Source: Actinomyces oris
GTDB taxonomy: Bacteria; Actinomycetota; Actinomycetes; Actinomycetales; Actinomycetaceae
Direction of reading: 5' to 3'
Length of the DNA stretch: 64,000 nt
Assembly: GCF_006546825.1 (NCBI RefSeq)
Contig: NZ_VICC01000006.1
Span: 496,001-560,000, forward strand
The notes beneath the pieces are model-generated. The model worked only from the letters and a program-made list of their open reading frames with translations, had not been told where the DNA came from and searched no databases. The position numbers and the translations under genes are program-made. Positions within the stretch are counted from its first letter, which is position 1; each line of letters opens with the position of its first letter. Of the stretch, positions 8,693-18,435 are shown piece by piece.

Positions 8693-10351
8693 GTGAGCAC
8701 CATCGGGACCCAGGTGTCCTTCGCCGACATGGGCACGCCCCTGGAACGGGCGACCTTCGTCGTGGTGGACCTGGAGACCACGGGCGGCGCGCCCGGCGCG
8801 CATGCGCTCACTGAGATCGGGGCCGTCAAGGTGCGCGGTGGGCAGGTGCTGGCCGACTTCTCCACCCTGGTCAACCCCGGTGTGGCCATCCCCGCCCAGA
8901 TCACCATGCTCACCGGCATCACGAACGCCATGGTGGCCGGCGCCCCCGGCGTGCGCGCCTGCGTGGAGGCCTTCCTGGACTGGGCGGATCTGCTGGCCGA
9001 CGACGTCGTCCTCGTGGCCCACAACGCCCGCTTCGACGTCGGTCACCTACGTGGCGCCGCAGCGGCCCTGGGCCTGGAGTGGCCCGAGCCCCGCGTGCTG
9101 GACACGCTGGCGCTGGCCCGCAAGGCCTGGACCCGCAGCGAGGTGCCCAACCACAAGCTGGGGACACTGGCCGCCTTCGTGGGCTCCCAGACCCGTCCCA
9201 CGCACCGGGCCCTGGATGACGCGCGCGCCACCGTGGACGTGCTGCACGGCGCCCTGGAGGTCATGGCGCCGCTCGGCGTCACGCACCTGGAGGACCTGGC
9301 CACCGCCTCCGACCCGGTCCCGGCCGGGCGCCGCGCCAAGAGCCGCCTGGCCGACGCCCTGCCCAGCGGCCCCGGCGTCTACCAGTTCCGCTCGGCGGCC
9401 GACCAGGTGCTCTACGTGGGCAGCGCCGTGGACCTCAAGCGCCGGGTGCGCTCCTACTTCACCGCCGCGGAGAAGCGCCGCAAGGTGGCGCAGATGCTGG
9501 ACACCACCGTGAGCGTGCGGCACATCGCCACACCCACGCTCATTGAGGCGCGGGTGCGCGAGCTGCGGATGATCGCCGAGCTCGACCCACCGGTCAACCG
9601 CCGCTCCCGGGCCCCGCGGCGCCGGCCCTGGCTCCACCTGACCCAGGGCCCGAGCCAGGGGGCCGAGCCACGGTTGGCGCTCACCACCGTGCTGCCCACG
9701 GAGGAGGTCGGCCGCGCGGTGGGTCCCTTCGCCTCGCGCGGCAGGGGCCAGGAGGCCCTGCGCGCCGCCGAGTCGGTGCTGCGTCTGGGCCGCTGGGACG
9801 GGCGCGAGCTGCGGCGGGTACGCCACGACGACGTCCCGGCTGAGCCGGCCGAGGTGCTGGCCTGCCTGTCGGGCGAGATCGACCTGGTGGCCGCTCCCCT
9901 GCTGGAACGCATCGCGGCACTGTCCCGGGCCGAACGCTATGAGGATGCCGGTACCTGGACGGGCCGCCTGCGCTGCCTGCTGCGGGCGGTGGACCGGGCC
10001 GAGCGAGTGCGGCCCCTGCTGGCCTGTCCGCACCTCATGGCGGCCCGCCGCCGCGAGGTCGGGGGCTGGGAGCTGGTGGTGGTGCGCTGGGGCGTGCTAG
10101 CTGGCTCCATGACGACCGCGCCCGGTGCCGACCCGCGCCCCGCCGTCGAGCTGCTGCGCGCCAGCGCCCGGGTCGTTGAGCGGCCCGGCCGCGTCGGTGA
10201 GGTGGCGAGCATCGAGGAGACGAGCCTGCTTGCCGACTGGGTCCTGGACGAGGGCGCCCGCATCGTGGAGGTCGACGGCGACCCCGCGGTGCTCACGTGG
10301 CCAATCGGTGCGGCTGCCCGCCACCGCAAGGTCCTGGCCTCGCAGGAATGA
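8693..10351 (+). CDS. DEDDh 3'-5' exonuclease fused to a GIY-YIG (UvrC-like) nuclease domain
   Basis: Two nuclease modules in 552 residues. Residues 21-185 are a DnaQ-like DEDDh exonuclease: VVVDLETTGG (Asp26, Glu28), then HNARFDVGHL, and HRALDDARAT carrying the His-x4-Asp. Residues about 225-310 are a GIY-YIG domain like UvrC/Cho (GPGVYQFRSAADQVLYVGSA, then LKRRVRSYF). The C-terminal 240 residues have no motif I can name. This arrangement is known in actinobacteria, as in mycobacterial DnaQ/UvrC-type proteins, but its role in repair is poorly defined. GTG 8693 is preceded by TAGCCT ending 6 bases upstream, so the gene is probably leaderless. An alternative start is the Met at residue 13. Confidence 0.88.
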   Translation: MSTIGTQVSFADMGTPLERATFVVVDLETTGGAPGAHALTEIGAVKVRGGQVLADFSTLVNPGVAIPAQITMLTGITNAMVAGAPGVRACVEAFLDWADLLADDVVLVAHNARFDVGHLRGAAAALGLEWPEPRVLDTLALARKAWTRSEVPNHKLGTLAAFVGSQTRPTHRALDDARATVDVLHGALEVMAPLGVTHLEDLATASDPVPAGRRAKSRLADALPSGPGVYQFRSAADQVLYVGSAVDLKRRVRSYFTAAEKRRKVAQMLDTTVSVRHIATPTLIEARVRELRMIAELDPPVNRRSRAPRRRPWLHLTQGPSQGAEPRLALTTVLPTEEVGRAVGPFASRGRGQEALRAAESVLRLGRWDGRELRRVRHDDVPAEPAEVLACLSGEIDLVAAPLLERIAALSRAERYEDAGTWTGRLRCLLRAVDRAERVRPLLACPHLMAARRREVGGWELVVVRWGVLAGSMTTAPGADPRPAVELLRASARVVERPGRVGEVASIEETSLLADWVLDEGARIVEVDGDPAVLTWPIGAAARHRKVLASQE

Positions 10352-10355
10352 AAGC

Positions 10356-10386
10356 GCCGCGCGTGAGCAGTTCGCCTCAGCGCGGC
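10356..10386. terminator. Bidirectional terminator after the exonuclease gene
   Basis: GCCGCGC and GCGCGGC arms, extended by TGAG/CTCA with one bulged base, surround a short loop. It lies between the convergent exonuclease and receiver-like genes. Confidence 0.6.
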
Positions 10387-10397
10387 CGACGTCTGGC

Positions 10398-10841
10398 TCA
10401 GCCGGCGGGGGTGACGGTGCCGCGGCGCGCGGTGAGGGCCTTGGCGACGCCCTCCTGGAGGCTCAGCGGGTCCAGGGGGCGGGGCACGACGACCTCCGCC
10501 TTGGCCCAGGCGGCCAGCCAGTCATCCTGGGGACGGGCGGTCAGCAGGACGACGGCGGGACGCTCGTCGAGCTCGGTGAACAGCTCGTGGGCCAGTCCCA
10601 TGCCGCCGAGCTTCTTGGCCTCAGCGTCCAGGACCAGTGCGTCGAAGGGCGCCTGGCCCTCCTTCTCGCGGTCCTTGATGGCCATGCGCACGCCCTCGGC
10701 GGTGGCCGCCTCGGTCCAGCTCACCAGTGGCAGGCCCTTGGCCGGTCGGCGTCCGACACCGTCGATGACCTCCTGACGCACGGTGGCGTCGTCGGAGAAG
10801 ACGAGAAGCTCGAGACGGGCGGAAGCAGCCTGGTCAGTCAT
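10398..10841 (-). CDS. Receiver-like (CheY-fold) protein, no output domain
   Basis: 147 residues resembling the single-domain response-regulator-like proteins of actinobacteria. LLVFSDDATVRQEV matches the first strand with its acidic pair, DALVLDAEAKKLGGMGLAHEL aligns with the phospho-acceptor Asp region, and PAVVLLTARPQDDW and VPRPLDPLSLQEGV match the Thr and Lys-type loops. The conserved Lys of the last motif appears as Arg, so phosphorylation by a partner kinase is uncertain. No histidine kinase is nearby. ATG 10841 has GAAGGA upstream. Confidence 0.7.
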   Translation of the reverse strand: MTDQAASARLELLVFSDDATVRQEVIDGVGRRPAKGLPLVSWTEAATAEGVRMAIKDREKEGQAPFDALVLDAEAKKLGGMGLAHELFTELDERPAVVLLTARPQDDWLAAWAKAEVVVPRPLDPLSLQEGVAKALTARRGTVTPAG

Positions 10842-10933
10842 AGCGGATCCTTCGTGGACGGGTACGGACGGCAGTGTTTCCGCGGTCAGTGTAATCACAC
10901 GCGGGCTCACTATCCCTCTTCCGACGCCACGTC

Positions 10934-10992
10934 TAGCATGAACCATGTTCAGGACTTCAGTCCTAACGAGCCCTGCTGAGGCGGGACTGAAG
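10934..10992 (+). promoter_or_regulatory. sodA promoter element and 5' UTR hairpin
   Basis: TAGCAT at 10934-10939 is a good -10, which puts the transcript start near 10946. The leader of about 75 bases contains CTTCAGTCC (10955-10963) pairing with GGGACTGAAG (10983-10992), before the GAAAGG ribosome site. The hairpin could stabilise the mRNA or gate translation; its function is unknown. Confidence 0.5.
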
Positions 10993-11021
10993 CCACCTCA
11001 CCCACCGAAAGGCAGTCCTTG

Positions 11022-11645
11022 ATGGCCGTGTACACCCTTCCCGAGCTCCCCTACGACTACGCCGCCCTGGAGCCCCACATCTCCGGCAAGATCATGGAGC
11101 TCCACCACGACAAGCACCACGCCGCCTACGTCGCCGGCGCCAACGCCGCCCTGGAGGCCCTGGCCGCCGCCCGCGAGTCCGGCGACCTGGCCGCCATCAA
11201 CCTGTGGGAGAAGAACCTGGCCTTCAACCTGGGCGGCCACACCAACCACTCCATCTTCTGGAAGAACCTCTCCCCCAACGGCGGGGGCCAGCCCGAGGGC
11301 GAGCTCGCCGAGGCCATCAAGGACTCCTTCGGCTCCTTCGAGAAGTTCCAGGCGCAGTTCACCGCCACCGCCATGGGCATCCAGGGCTCGGGCTGGGCCG
11401 TGCTCGCCTACGACTCCCTCTCCGGAAAGCTCGTCACCTTCCAGCTCTTCGACCAGCAGGGCAACGTGCCCGTGGGCACCATCCCGCTGTTCATGGTGGA
11501 CATGTGGGAGCACGCCTTCTACCTCGACTACCTCAATGTCAAGGCCGACTACGTCAAGGCCGTCTGGAACATCGCCAACTGGCAGGACGTCTCCGAGCGC
11601 CTGACCGACGCCGTCGCCAAGGCCCAGGGCCTCATCGTCCGCTGA
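11022..11645 (+). CDS. sodA: Superoxide dismutase, Mn/Fe family
   Basis: Cytoplasmic enzyme that converts superoxide to hydrogen peroxide and oxygen. Its 207 residues match the family length. Metal ligands are visible: first His in [11 protein letters not shown], second in [10 protein letters not shown], and Asp/His in [29 protein letters not shown] matches the conserved active-site region. Metal choice between Mn and Fe cannot be told safely by eye. ATG 11022 has GAAAGG 9 bases upstream; the overlapping TTG one codon earlier is unlikely. Monocistronic, ending in a strong terminator. Confidence 0.97.
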   Translation: MAVYTLPELPYDYAALEPHISGKIMELHHDKHHAAYVAGANAALEALAAARESGDLAAINLWEKNLAFNLGGHTNHSIFWKNLSPNGGGQPEGELAEAIKDSFGSFEKFQAQFTATAMGIQGSGWAVLAYDSLSGKLVTFQLFDQQGNVPVGTIPLFMVDMWEHAFYLDYLNVKADYVKAVWNIANWQDVSERLTDAVAKAQGLIVR

Positions 11646-11671
11646 CGCCGGCCGGCAGACACGCGCCGCGC

Positions 11672-11716
11672 AGGCTTGTGGCCCGCTCCCCTTCACGGGG
11701 TGCGGGCCACAAGCCT
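11672..11716. terminator. Strong bidirectional terminator between sodA and the FKBP gene
   Basis: A 15-bp perfect outer stem (AGGCTTGTGGCCCGC and its complement) is capped by an inner CCCC/GGGG stem around a short loop. It serves two convergent genes. Confidence 0.85.
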
Positions 11717-11748
11717 TATCGCGAATGGTTGCCTGAGCGGCTCCGCGC

Positions 11749-12741
11749 TCAGATCACCTTCTCGACGTCGATCACGAAGACGTACGCCGACTCACGCTTC
11801 CCTCCGTTGGAGTTACCCGGGGCCAGCAGCACGATCCTGGAACCCGCCGGCAGCCCGGCCGCACGGATCTGTCCGGCTGGCATTGCGCTGGGGGCGTGAT
11901 CCTCCCAGGTCGAGCTCCTCGTCGTGCCGTCCCACGAGGTGCGCGACATCTGCACGGCCACGGTGTCGGTCTCCTTGATGGCCGCGCCCTTTCCGCGGGC
12001 GACGACGAAGACCTCCGGCTGCAGAGGCTCCTCGGCCTTGGGGCCCGCAAGTCCGGCTGCGGGGGCGCCCAGGTCGCCGGAGATCGTCACGCCGCGATCA
12101 GTGAGCTTCTTGACCTCCGCGGAGTCGATCGTGGCGTCCTTCGTGGACGGGGTCAGCTCATCGCCCGTGATGCGAGCAGTGATGTCGACGACGAAGACGA
12201 GCGGCCCGGTCGGCGAGTTCGGGCGAGCCGGATCGGCGGTCTCGCCGTAGGCGAGCTTGCCCGGGATCGACAGCTGGACGCGCTCACCGACCTTGTGCCC
12301 GGCCAGGCCGCAGGTCCATCCGGGGATGACCCCGGTCAGGCCGAAGGTGACCGGGGCACCCTTCTTGAAGGAGGAGTCGAAAGCCTCCGTTGACCCCCAC
12401 TTCCAGCCCACGTAGTTGACGGTGACGACGTCGCCCGAGGACACCGCCGGGCCTTCCGCGGCGGTGAGTGTCTTGGAGACGAGGTTGGCAGGCGCCTGCT
12501 TCCCCTCACTCCAGGTGACGGTCGGCTCGGCTCCCGCATCGCCTCCGATCGCCGGAAGCGCCTCGGAGTCGGTCTCGATCGTTCCGGCCTCCTGAGCGCA
12601 GTCGATGATCGAGCGGGTCAGGGTCGGGGACGCCTGGGCCGACGGCGTGGCGGAGGCGTTCTTGGACGACCCCGAGCAGCCGGCCAGCGTGAGGCAGGCG
12701 GCCGCGGCCAGGGCGGTCAGGGTCAGGGATGTGCGGCGCAC
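11749..12741 (-). CDS. FKBP-type peptidyl-prolyl isomerase lipoprotein
   Basis: Exported folding factor. The N-terminus is a lipoprotein signal peptide (RRTSLTLTALAAAACLTLAGC, Cys about residue 22) followed by a Ser/Ala linker. Residues about 90-190 are an FKBP domain: GDVVTVNYVGWKWGSTEAFDSSF, VIPGWTCGLAGHKVGERVQLSIP, and LVFVVDI. Residues about 225-330 look like a second, degenerate FKBP module, ending in SAYVFVIDVEKVI. Start is GTG 12741 with AAGGAG upstream; an overlapping ATG two bases earlier leads to a stop within six codons. It follows the IscA-like gene by 41 bases and may be cotranscribed with it. Confidence 0.9.
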   Translation of the reverse strand: MRRTSLTLTALAAAACLTLAGCSGSSKNASATPSAQASPTLTRSIIDCAQEAGTIETDSEALPAIGGDAGAEPTVTWSEGKQAPANLVSKTLTAAEGPAVSSGDVVTVNYVGWKWGSTEAFDSSFKKGAPVTFGLTGVIPGWTCGLAGHKVGERVQLSIPGKLAYGETADPARPNSPTGPLVFVVDITARITGDELTPSTKDATIDSAEVKKLTDRGVTISGDLGAPAAGLAGPKAEEPLQPEVFVVARGKGAAIKETDTVAVQMSRTSWDGTTRSSTWEDHAPSAMPAGQIRAAGLPAGSRIVLLAPGNSNGGKRESAYVFVIDVEKVI

Positions 12742-12781
12742 ATGAGCTCCTTGAGTGAGGGAGGGGCCTGCGCGGGAGGGA

Positions 12782-13174
12782 TCAGTGGAAGGACTCGCCG
12801 CAGGCGCAGCTTCCGGCGGCGTTGGGGTTGTCGATGGTGAAGCCCTGCTTCTCGATGGTGTCGGCGAAGTCGATGGTGGCGCCCGACAGGTAGGGCACGC
12901 TCATGCGGTCGACAACCACTTCAACGCTAGCCATCTCGCCGCTGCCCGTGGGGAAGGCGCGCACGGCGTCGCCGTCCAGGAGACGCTCGTCGAAGTAGAG
13001 CTGGTAGACCAGTCCGGAGCAGCCACCGGGCTGGACGGCCACGCGCAGGCGCAGGTCGTCGCGCCCCTCCTGAGCCAGGAGGCTGGCGACCTTCGCGGCG
13101 GCGGTCTCGGTGAGGATGACCTCGTGCTCGGGGGTCTGGGTGTCAGTGGTCTCGGTCAGGGCGGTCTCTGCCAT
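12782..13174 (-). CDS. Iron-sulfur cluster insertion protein, HesB/IscA/ErpA family
   Basis: A-type carrier that delivers Fe-S clusters to apo-enzymes. 130 residues. The three conserved cysteines are present: PGGCSGLVYQLYF and the C-terminal SCACGESFH (CxC). VVDRMSVPYLSGATIDF is the family core. The N-terminal 25 residues are Thr/Glu-rich and not conserved. ATG 13174 is preferred over the ATG two codons upstream because AGGAG lies 6 bases before it. No suf genes are adjacent. Confidence 0.92.
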   Translation of the reverse strand: MAETALTETTDTQTPEHEVILTETAAAKVASLLAQEGRDDLRLRVAVQPGGCSGLVYQLYFDERLLDGDAVRAFPTGSGEMASVEVVVDRMSVPYLSGATIDFADTIEKQGFTIDNPNAAGSCACGESFH

Positions 13175-13409
13175 GGTCATCTCCTGATCTGGTGTGCCTA
13201 CGTTCGTCTGCGGCGCCTCGTGCGGAGCCGCTGAAGGTCCTGCGGTGGCTCTCGTGACGAGCGCCTGAAGGATCCACTGGAGCCAACGCTCCAGCTCGAT
13301 GCCTTGTTCCTGGTGACAACCCTACGCGGTCCGCACCGCAGAGCCGTGGTGAGGGGACTCACTGTGTCCGACGACGTCGCACCCGGGTCGGGAGGGCGCG
13401 GTCTGCCCC

Positions 13410-15077
<1,668 letters not shown>

Positions 15078-15116
15078 CGTACGGGCCCACCGGTACTGCC
15101 CGCCGCAACGGGCCTA

Positions 15117-15773
15117 TCAGTCCCACCACATCCACCAGCCGACCGCGCCGCCGGCCCACTCGGGCCGGGTACGCACGATGTCGTCGGGAATGCAGCCGGC
15201 GTCGAGCCCGTAGCGCGCCTTGACCCGCTCCCACAGCGCGGAGCACTGGCAGTCCCGGCTGTGCTCGGCGAGGACCTCGTAGCCCTGCAGGTCGGTGTCG
15301 GCGACCCACAGGGCCTCAGCGCTCAGCCGCTCGTCCTCCCGCTGGGGGCCGATGCCGTAGCCGCACAGGCGCACCTGCCCGTCCGCTCCGGCGCAGGCGG
15401 TCAGCATCGTCTTGAGGCTCGGGGCGAGGTTCTGGCGGTCGCTCAGTGCAGCAGCCGGCAGCCGGTTCAGCAGGTCGGCTGCGGTGGCGGCGTCCATGCC
15501 GCGGAAGGGCACGTAGTCGCTCTCCGGGGCGCCCCTGGCATCCAGTCGCAGCGGGCTCTCCCCCGGCAGGCAGCGCGGGGTGTCGAGCCAGGGCTCCAGC
15601 AGGCGCCACAGGCCGATGCGCACCGTCCATCCCGGTGGACCGTAGAGCCGCGGCACAGCGGGCGCGGCGGTCGGGGCCGGGACGGGAGGCGGAGTCGTGG
15701 TGGGCGGGCGAACCGGGATGTTCGGGAGGACCGGCGGTGCCGGCTGTGCGGCCAGGGAGGTCTGCGCGCTCAT
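15117..15773 (-). CDS. Uncharacterised 218-residue protein with Pro-rich N-terminus and Trp-rich C-terminus
   Basis: I do not recognise a family. Residues 10-45 are a Pro/Ala/Thr-rich, probably disordered stretch. The middle has two blocks that look folded (WTVRIGLWRLLEPWLDTPRC and FRGMDAATAADLLNRLPAAAL). There are five or so cysteines, two of them as CQC near residue 175. The tail is GGAVGWWMWWD. There is no signal peptide or membrane helix. ATG 15773 has GAAGGAG 7 bases upstream, which supports real translation. It ends 39 bases before the ABC-F start on the same strand, so they may be cotranscribed. Confidence 0.65.
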   Translation of the reverse strand: MSAQTSLAAQPAPPVLPNIPVRPPTTTPPPVPAPTAAPAVPRLYGPPGWTVRIGLWRLLEPWLDTPRCLPGESPLRLDARGAPESDYVPFRGMDAATAADLLNRLPAAALSDRQNLAPSLKTMLTACAGADGQVRLCGYGIGPQREDERLSAEALWVADTDLQGYEVLAEHSRDCQCSALWERVKARYGLDAGCIPDDIVRTRPEWAGGAVGWWMWWD

Positions 15774-16148
15774 GTCGAGCTCCTTCGCGTGAGACGGGGT
15801 CGGTGTGCCTCAAGCGTGCAAAACCCGCTCCCGTGGTGCACCCACTGGCCCCAGCACCTGTGCGCACTACCCGCCTCAACCGCGCAAACACCGACCAGTG
15901 GATACCGGGATCGCGCAGATTCTTAGCCATTGTTCGTCTTGGGCCAGGTGCGGGCGCCATCCAGACGGACTGTTCCCTTTTTGTTCTGAGCCGTGAGACA
16001 GTACCCTCTTCCTCAACCACCTTTTTGCGCCCGCGCGGCGCACGAGGTGTCAGATCCCCACCACCGAGAGCGAGCCAGTCGGAGACTCGGAGAGCACTGG
16101 GGTGCATCCTCCGTCCTCGTTACCCTCGCTCAGTAGGAAAGGGCCCGA
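15774..16148. other. Divergent intergenic region upstream of the PTS gene
   Basis: 375 bases without a gene. TACCCT at 16002-16007 is a possible -10 for the PTS gene, giving a leader of about 135 bases. In that leader GAGCGAG (16068-16074) and CTCGCTC (16125-16131) are complementary, the second arm lying just before the AGGAAAGG ribosome site. I looked for a BglG/LicT-type antiterminator target and did not see a convincing one. Confidence 0.4.
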
Positions 16149-18293
16149 ATGGCAACCACGACCTCAACTCCTGAGGCAATCCTCGACGCCGTGGGCGGCG
16201 CCGAGAACATCATCCATTTCACCCACTGCGCCACCCGACTGCGCTTCGAGCTCAAGGACGCCTCCGGCATCGACAAGGCGGCCGTCGAGGCCATCCCGGG
16301 CGTCATGGGCGCCGTTCCCCAGTCCGGGGACCGCTACCAGATCGTCATCGGTGGTGCGGTGCAGAGCGTGTACGACGAGATCAACAGCCTGCCGGCCATG
16401 AAGAACCAGGGCGGCTCCTCCGGCTCGGGCCAGTCCGATGCGGACGTCAAGGCCGCCGCCCGGGCCAAGGCCCGCGGCAAGAACGCCTACGTCGACGCCT
16501 TCTTCGAGTACCTGTCCGACTCCTTCCGTCCCCTGCTGCCTGCGCTGCTGGGCGCCTCCCTCATCATCGCGGGTGAGGCCATCTGTGAGGCCTTCGGCCT
16601 CATCGACACCCACGTGCCCAACGACCAGAAGCCCACCACGCTGCTGTTCGTCGACGCCATGTTCCGTGCCGTCTTCTACTTCCTGCCGGTCATGGTGGCC
16701 TACAACGCCTCCAAGAAGCTCAAGATCGACCCGTGGGTCGGCACAGCGATCATGGCGGCGCTGCTGACGCCGGAGTACATCTTCCTGAGTGATAAGGCGC
16801 TCCAGGAGAAGGGCGTTATTGACTGCGTCCACAACGCCTCCGTCAATTCCGATCTGTGCACGGCCCATATCGCTGGGCTGCCCATGCAGCTCAACAACTA
16901 CGGCGGTCAGGTCTTCGTCCCCCTCATGATGGTGGCCATCCTGGCACTGGTCTACAAGGGACTGGTCAAGGTCGTTCCGTCCAACGTGCAGATGGTCTTC
17001 GTGCCCTTCCTGTCCTTCGTCATCATGATGCCGGTGACGGCCTTCCTCATCGGCCCCCTGGGCGTGTGGATCGGTACCGGCCTGGGCACGGCCCTGTTCT
17101 GGCTGAACTCTCACGCCCCGATCATCTTCGCGATCCTCATCCCCATGGTGTACCCCTTCCTGGTGCCGCTGGGCCTGCACTGGCCGCTCAACGCCCTCAT
17201 GCTGGCCAACATCGCCTCGGCGGCCACGAACCACACCGACTTCATCCAGGGCCCCATGGGCGCCTGGAACTTCGCCTGCTTCGGTGCCACCGCGGCAGTC
17301 CTCGTGTGGTCCGTCCGCGACAAGGACAATGAGATGCGCCAGACCGCCACCGGTGCCCTCTTCGCCGGTCTGCTCGGTGGTATCTCCGAGCCGAGCCTCT
17401 ACGGTATCCACCTGCGCTTCAAGCGCATCTACCCGTTCATGCTCGTCGGTTGTGCCGTCGGTGGCCTCGTTCAGGGCATCGGCAGCATGCTGGGAGGCAT
17501 CGAGGGCGTCACGACCACGACCTTCGCCTTCACCTCGCTGCTGACCATCCCGGTCTTCAACCCCATGTGGCTCTACGGCATCTCCGTCGCCGCGGCCTTC
17601 GCCACCTCCTTCTTCCTCATCGTCACCTTCGGCTACCGCACCAAGGAGGAGCGGGCCGAGGCGCTCGCCGCAGCCGGCGTCACCAAGGGAGGCAACACCA
17701 CTGCCTCCGCTCCGGCCAAGGCCGCTGAGACGCCCAAGGCCGGCGCCACTGCGGCTGCCGCTCCTGTGGAGGAGGGCGACCGGACTGCGAAGGCCCCCAC
17801 GCCCAAGCCGGCCCTGGTTCCCGGTGCGGTCACTGAGATCGCCTCGCCGCTCAAGGCCACGACCATGGACCTGGACAAGGTTCCCGACCCGGTGTTCTCC
17901 TCGGGCGCCGTCGGTCAGGGCGTGGGTCTGGAGCCCCAGGGCGACATCGTCGTCACGGCTCCGGCGGACGGCACCGTCGTCGTGGCCCCGTCCTCGGGGC
18001 ACGCCTTCGGCATCACCCTGGACAGCGGCGTGGAGATCCTCATCCACGTGGGTCTGGACACCGTCAACCTGGAGGGCCAGGGCTTCGACGTCAAGGTCTC
18101 CCAGGGCGACCGCGTCAGCGCGGGCCAGGAGCTCGTCCGCGTGGACCGTTCCGTCATCGAGCAGGCCGGTTACCCGCTGACCACGCCGGTGCTCGTCACC
18201 AACACCGCCTCCTTCGCCTCGGTCGAGGTCGTCGGCGGCGACTCGGTGGAGCCCGGCGAGGCCCTCATCAAGGTCACCGCGCCTGAGGCCTGA
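16149..18293 (+). CDS. PTS EIIBCA permease, beta-glucoside family
   Basis: Sugar phosphotransferase permease that imports and phosphorylates a sugar using HPr-phosphate. The 714 residues contain all three modules. EIIB is residues 1-90, with the phosphocysteine in THCATRLRFEL (Cys27). EIIC is about 110-500, with many membrane helices (LLPALLGASLIIAGEA, VFVPFLSFVIMMPVTAFLIG, GLLGGISEPSLYGIHLR). An Ala/Pro/Lys linker leads to EIIA at about 565-714, with phospho-His633 in EILIHVGLDTVNLEG. This is the Bgl/Scr/Tre family; the sugar could be a beta-glucoside, sucrose or trehalose. No hydrolase or antiterminator gene is next to it. ATG 16149 is preceded by AGGAAAGGG. Confidence 0.94.
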   Translation: MATTTSTPEAILDAVGGAENIIHFTHCATRLRFELKDASGIDKAAVEAIPGVMGAVPQSGDRYQIVIGGAVQSVYDEINSLPAMKNQGGSSGSGQSDADVKAAARAKARGKNAYVDAFFEYLSDSFRPLLPALLGASLIIAGEAICEAFGLIDTHVPNDQKPTTLLFVDAMFRAVFYFLPVMVAYNASKKLKIDPWVGTAIMAALLTPEYIFLSDKALQEKGVIDCVHNASVNSDLCTAHIAGLPMQLNNYGGQVFVPLMMVAILALVYKGLVKVVPSNVQMVFVPFLSFVIMMPVTAFLIGPLGVWIGTGLGTALFWLNSHAPIIFAILIPMVYPFLVPLGLHWPLNALMLANIASAATNHTDFIQGPMGAWNFACFGATAAVLVWSVRDKDNEMRQTATGALFAGLLGGISEPSLYGIHLRFKRIYPFMLVGCAVGGLVQGIGSMLGGIEGVTTTTFAFTSLLTIPVFNPMWLYGISVAAAFATSFFLIVTFGYRTKEERAEALAAAGVTKGGNTTASAPAKAAETPKAGATAAAAPVEEGDRTAKAPTPKPALVPGAVTEIASPLKATTMDLDKVPDPVFSSGAVGQGVGLEPQGDIVVTAPADGTVVVAPSSGHAFGITLDSGVEILIHVGLDTVNLEGQGFDVKVSQGDRVSAGQELVRVDRSVIEQAGYPLTTPVLVTNTASFASVEVVGGDSVEPGEALIKVTAPEA

Positions 18294-18335
18294 GCCTGGC
18301 ATGACGCCGCCAACCTGATCGGCCGCTGACACAGC

Positions 18336-18376
18336 GGTGGGGGCCGGATCCGTCCATGGACGGATCCGGCCCCACC
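18336..18376. terminator. Terminator after the PTS gene
   Basis: The near-perfect palindrome has core GGCCGGATCCGTCC and its complement with almost no loop, extended by GGTGG/CCACC-type ends. It lies 43 bases past the PTS stop and between convergent genes. Confidence 0.8.
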
Positions 18377-18435
18377 GTATTGCTCTCCTGCCATCGTCCA
18401 GCGCGAACCTGCGGCACCGGACTTGCAACTCCAGG

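Noticed and set aside
13277-13294. 7-bp hairpin (CTGGAGC/GCTCCAG) downstream of the ABC-F gene
   Set aside because: Short stem without supporting context; too weak to call a terminator.
16014-16148. BglG/LicT-type RNA antiterminator site before the PTS gene
   Set aside because: I could not find the expected target followed by an overlapping terminator, only a loose 7-bp pairing.
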